From contig JBPCNX010000047.1 of NCBI GenBank assembly GCA_051000815.1, positions 62,001 to 126,000 of the forward strand: a DNA stretch of 64,000 nucleotides, written 5' to 3'. Shown piece after piece: positions 61,766 to 64,000 of the stretch. Below the pieces are notes generated by a model. The model searched no databases, was not told the origin of the DNA, and was given only the letters and a program-made list of their open reading frames with translations. Within the stretch, counting starts at the first letter, position 1, and each line of letters opens with the position of its first letter. This stretch comes from PSRF01 sp051000815 (GTDB taxonomy: Bacteria; Acidobacteriota; Blastocatellia; Pyrinomonadales; Pyrinomonadaceae). A program made the translations under genes and the position numbers.

Positions 61766-61805
61766 TTTACCCAGAGTTCAGATGCTGTTCAGTTAGATGT
61801 AACAC
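61766..61805 (+). promoter_or_regulatory. PhoB-like direct-repeat array upstream of pstS
   Basis: TTTACCC (61,766), TTCAGAT (61,777), TTCAGTT (61,788) and GTAACAC (61,799), all 11 bp apart, ending 51 bases before the pstS ATG. pstS is a classical member of the Pho regulon, so this site anchors the reading of the other arrays. Confidence 0.6.
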
Positions 61806-61856
61806 TCCGCACTTAGGATTCCAGTCGGAAAACCAACACATTTCAGGAGAATTCGT

Positions 61857-62945
61857 ATGTTTCGTGCCTTAAAGACTTTCCGAATAACGCCGCTGCTCGC
61901 TATCGCGGGCCTTTTATTCGTCGCATTCTCGTGTAGCCCTGGAGGCGGCAGCGGTCCCGGAGCAAGCGGATCGACGATCAGTCTGCAGGGCGCGGGCGCG
62001 ACGTTTCCGAACCCGCTCTATCAGAAGTGGCTCAGCGAATACGGCAAGCTGCACCCTAATGTCCGCATTGATTACCAGTCGATCGGGTCAGGCGGCGGCA
62101 TAAAGCAGATCAAGGAACAGACGGTTGACTTCGGCGCTTCCGATGCGCCGATGAAAGACGAAGACCTGAAATCCGCTGCCGGCGAGTTACTACACATACC
62201 GACTGTCTTGGGAGCCGTTGTGCTTACCTACAATCTGCAGGGTGTCGATAAGCCTTTGCGATTTTCTCCGGATGTCATTGCCGACATATTTCTCGGCACG
62301 ATTAAAAAGTGGAACGACGCTCGTATTCAGGCCGACAACCCTGATGTGAGTTTGCCCACCTCGGATATTACGGTGGCGCACCGTTCCGATGGCAGCGGCA
62401 CTTCGGCTGTGTTTACAGATTACTTGTCAAGAGTAAGTGCTGAGTGGAAAGAGAAAGTTGGGGCGGGAACTTCGCCGAAGTGGCCCGTCGGCCTTGGCGG
62501 TAAAGGAAATGAGGGTGTGACCGGACAGGTCAAGCAAACTCCAAACACCCTCGGATACGTCGAGTTGGCCTACGCAGTTCAAAACAAGCTGCCCGTCGCC
62601 TTAATTAAGAATCGGTCGGGGGACTTCATTGAGCCGTCATTTGACGCAGTCACTGCGGCAGCCGCGGAATCACTTCCGACCACGCCGGATGATCTGCGGG
62701 TATCGATCACTGATGGCGCCGGAAAGGGCACATACCCAATCTCCAGTTACACCTACCTACTCGTCTACAAGGAACAGAAAGATGAGGCCAAGGGAAAGGC
62801 TTTGGTCGATTTTCTCTGGTGGGGGATTCACGAAGGTGAGAAGTTTGCAAAGGACCTAAACTATTCACCGTTGCCGACCGACATCGTGAAGCGTGCCGAA
62901 GTGAAAATCAATTCCATACACTCGGGCGGCAAGCCGCTGCGATAA
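61857..62945 (+). CDS. pstS: Phosphate ABC transporter substrate-binding protein PstS
   Basis: 362 residues. N-terminal signal with a Cys at about 25 (FVAFSCSPGGGS), which probably makes it a lipoprotein, though the lipobox AFS-C is atypical. ISLQGAGATFPNPLYQKWL is the PstS start; YQSIGSGGGIKQI and FGASDAPM bind phosphate; AVVLTYNLQGVDKPLRFSPD, VAHRSDGSGTSAVFTDYL and TPNTLGYVELAYA complete the two-lobed fold. AGGAGA lies just before the ATG. It delivers phosphate to PstCAB at high affinity; pstC begins 55 bases later. Confidence 0.94.
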   Translation: MFRALKTFRITPLLAIAGLLFVAFSCSPGGGSGPGASGSTISLQGAGATFPNPLYQKWLSEYGKLHPNVRIDYQSIGSGGGIKQIKEQTVDFGASDAPMKDEDLKSAAGELLHIPTVLGAVVLTYNLQGVDKPLRFSPDVIADIFLGTIKKWNDARIQADNPDVSLPTSDITVAHRSDGSGTSAVFTDYLSRVSAEWKEKVGAGTSPKWPVGLGGKGNEGVTGQVKQTPNTLGYVELAYAVQNKLPVALIKNRSGDFIEPSFDAVTAAAAESLPTTPDDLRVSITDGAGKGTYPISSYTYLLVYKEQKDEAKGKALVDFLWWGIHEGEKFAKDLNYSPLPTDIVKRAEVKINSIHSGGKPLR

Positions 62946-63000
62946 GATCTGGTTACACGTAGTTCGGCAACGTTCTGCCCTGGTACACCTTCAATTCAGA

Positions 63001-64000
63001 TGACTGGTAACAGCGAAGACCCGGACGACAAGCTCAAGTTTGTCGGACTGTGGGCGCGCTTGCTCAACGCTTTCTCACCAACGGGCAATCCCGGCGACGC
63101 GATGTTTCGTGGACTGCTTTTCACTGCAGCTCTCTTGTCGCTTTTGATTGTGGTCGGGATGATCGTCGCGCTCGCCGGGCAATCGATGCTCTCAATCCGT
63201 CAATTTGGCTTTTCGTTTATAACCGGTACGGACTGGAATCCGGTTAAAGGTCAGTTTGGTGCGTTGCCATTCATTTACGGCACAATTGTCTCCTCATTAA
63301 TCGCAATCCTGATCAGCGTGCCTCTTTCGTTGGGAATAGCGATTTTCCTCGTTGAGCAGGCGCCAACCTATCTTGCGAGGCCGCTCGGATTTTTGGTGGA
63401 GCTGCTCGCTGCGATCCCGTCGGTTGTTTACGGCCTGTGGGGAATCTTCGTTCTCGCTCCATTCTTGCGTGTTCACGTTGAACCACCCTTGCAAAGCTGG
63501 TTTGGCTGGCTCCCCTTTTTTCAGGGACCAATAACGGGCATTGGGTTGTTAACGGGTGGTGTAATCCTCGCAATCATGGTGACACCGATCATCTCAGCGA
63601 TCGTACGGGATGTTCTGACCGCCGTGCCTAGTTCTCAACGAGAAGCTGCGCTTGCGCTTGGTGCTACGAAGTGGGAGACGACGCGAGTCGTGCTGGTGAA
63701 TGGCGCGCCGGGAATTGCCGGCGCCGTAATCCTCGGGCTTGGCCGCGCCCTTGGAGAGACGATGGCCGTCACCATGGTCATTGGAAATAGACCTCAAATC
63801 AGCCTGTCTTTGTTTGCGCCGTCTTACACGATTGCTTCAGTAATAGCGAACGAATTTACTGAGGCGACCGAGGATATTTACTTGAGTGCCCTGGTTGAGT
63901 TGGGTCTGATTCTCTTTTTCGTGACCTTCGTGGTAAACGCGATCGCCCGCCTGTTGGTTTGGAACGTAACGCGGAAGACAGGGGGCGTTGGCAGGGCAGC
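63001..64000 (+). CDS. pstC: Phosphate ABC transporter permease PstC (partial at the right edge)
   Basis: 333 codons are visible and the frame stays open at the window end. MTGNSEDPDDKLKFVGLWAR starts it; the helix FTAALLSLLIVVGMIVALAG and the PstC-specific FGFSFITGTDWNPVKGQFGA follow. IYGTIVSSLIAILISVPLSLG and AAIPSVVYGLWGIFVLAP are further permease helices. The ABC permease EAA loop is QREAALALGATKWETTR, followed by GLGRALGETMAVTMVIGN. It forms the membrane channel with PstA; pstA, pstB and phoU are expected beyond the edge. Confidence 0.92.

Overview
The window looks like a chromosomal segment of a Gram-negative, probably Acidobacteriota (Blastocatellia-like) bacterium with mid-range GC. 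This rests on the type of content: a VWFA-related secreted protein, an Oar-type TonB receptor with an N-terminal carboxypeptidase-regulatory domain, many SAM methyltransferases in the sugar cluster, and Mpl for peptidoglycan recycling. The taxon is an inference; no rRNA gene is present.

Positions 1-8,000 hold housekeeping genes: the 5' end of an ArgE-like M20 peptidase, hutF, a tRNA-Leu(CAA) with its own promoter, a glycine-zipper secreted protein, an HD-GYP response regulator, a VWA protein, pta, a DUF1232 protein and mpl.

Positions 8,144-46,328 are one large surface-polysaccharide locus. The left arm (8,144-28,097) runs on the minus strand: carbamoyltransferase, methyltransferases, four GT4 and GT2-type glycosyltransferases plus a further GT2, FkbM and CmcI-like enzymes, a CDP-sugar branch (rfbF, rfbG, C-methyltransferase, 3,5-epimerase, reductase) and a Wzx-like flippase. 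The right arm (28,405-46,328) runs on the plus strand: rfbB, rfbD, a Wzc-type tyrosine autokinase, DegT aminotransferase, a multi-pass membrane protein, asnB, rfbA, an rfbC-like gene, GT4, an epimerase, a WecA/FlaA1-like fusion, a TPR protein and an O-antigen ligase/polymerase. The left arm contains gene debris: a scar of a second methyltransferase/carbamoyltransferase pair (13,386-13,660) and a frameshifted methyltransferase (17,443-17,963). Short dispersed repeats lie in several gaps, and one seems to sit in frame inside a methyltransferase gene.

Positions 46,519-64,000 hold an acyl-CoA synthetase followed by a phosphate-centred region: a porin, an ArsC-type reductase, SixA, DUF47 plus Pit phosphate transporter, an Oar-type TonB receptor, a receiver-less PhoB-type DNA-binding protein, pstS and the start of pstC. 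In front of most of the plus-strand genes here I see arrays of 7-mers resembling TT(A/C)A(C/G)NN repeated with an 11-bp period, as expected for a PhoB/PhoP-type regulator. One array stands in front of an unannotated ~240-nt segment that carries a 13-bp long-range helix and ends in a terminator hairpin, so it is a candidate phosphate-starvation small RNA. The region also contains a truncated type ISP restriction enzyme fragment, a pair of small zinc-ribbon genes (one frameshifted), and a secreted HELDH protein broken by a single-base frameshift.
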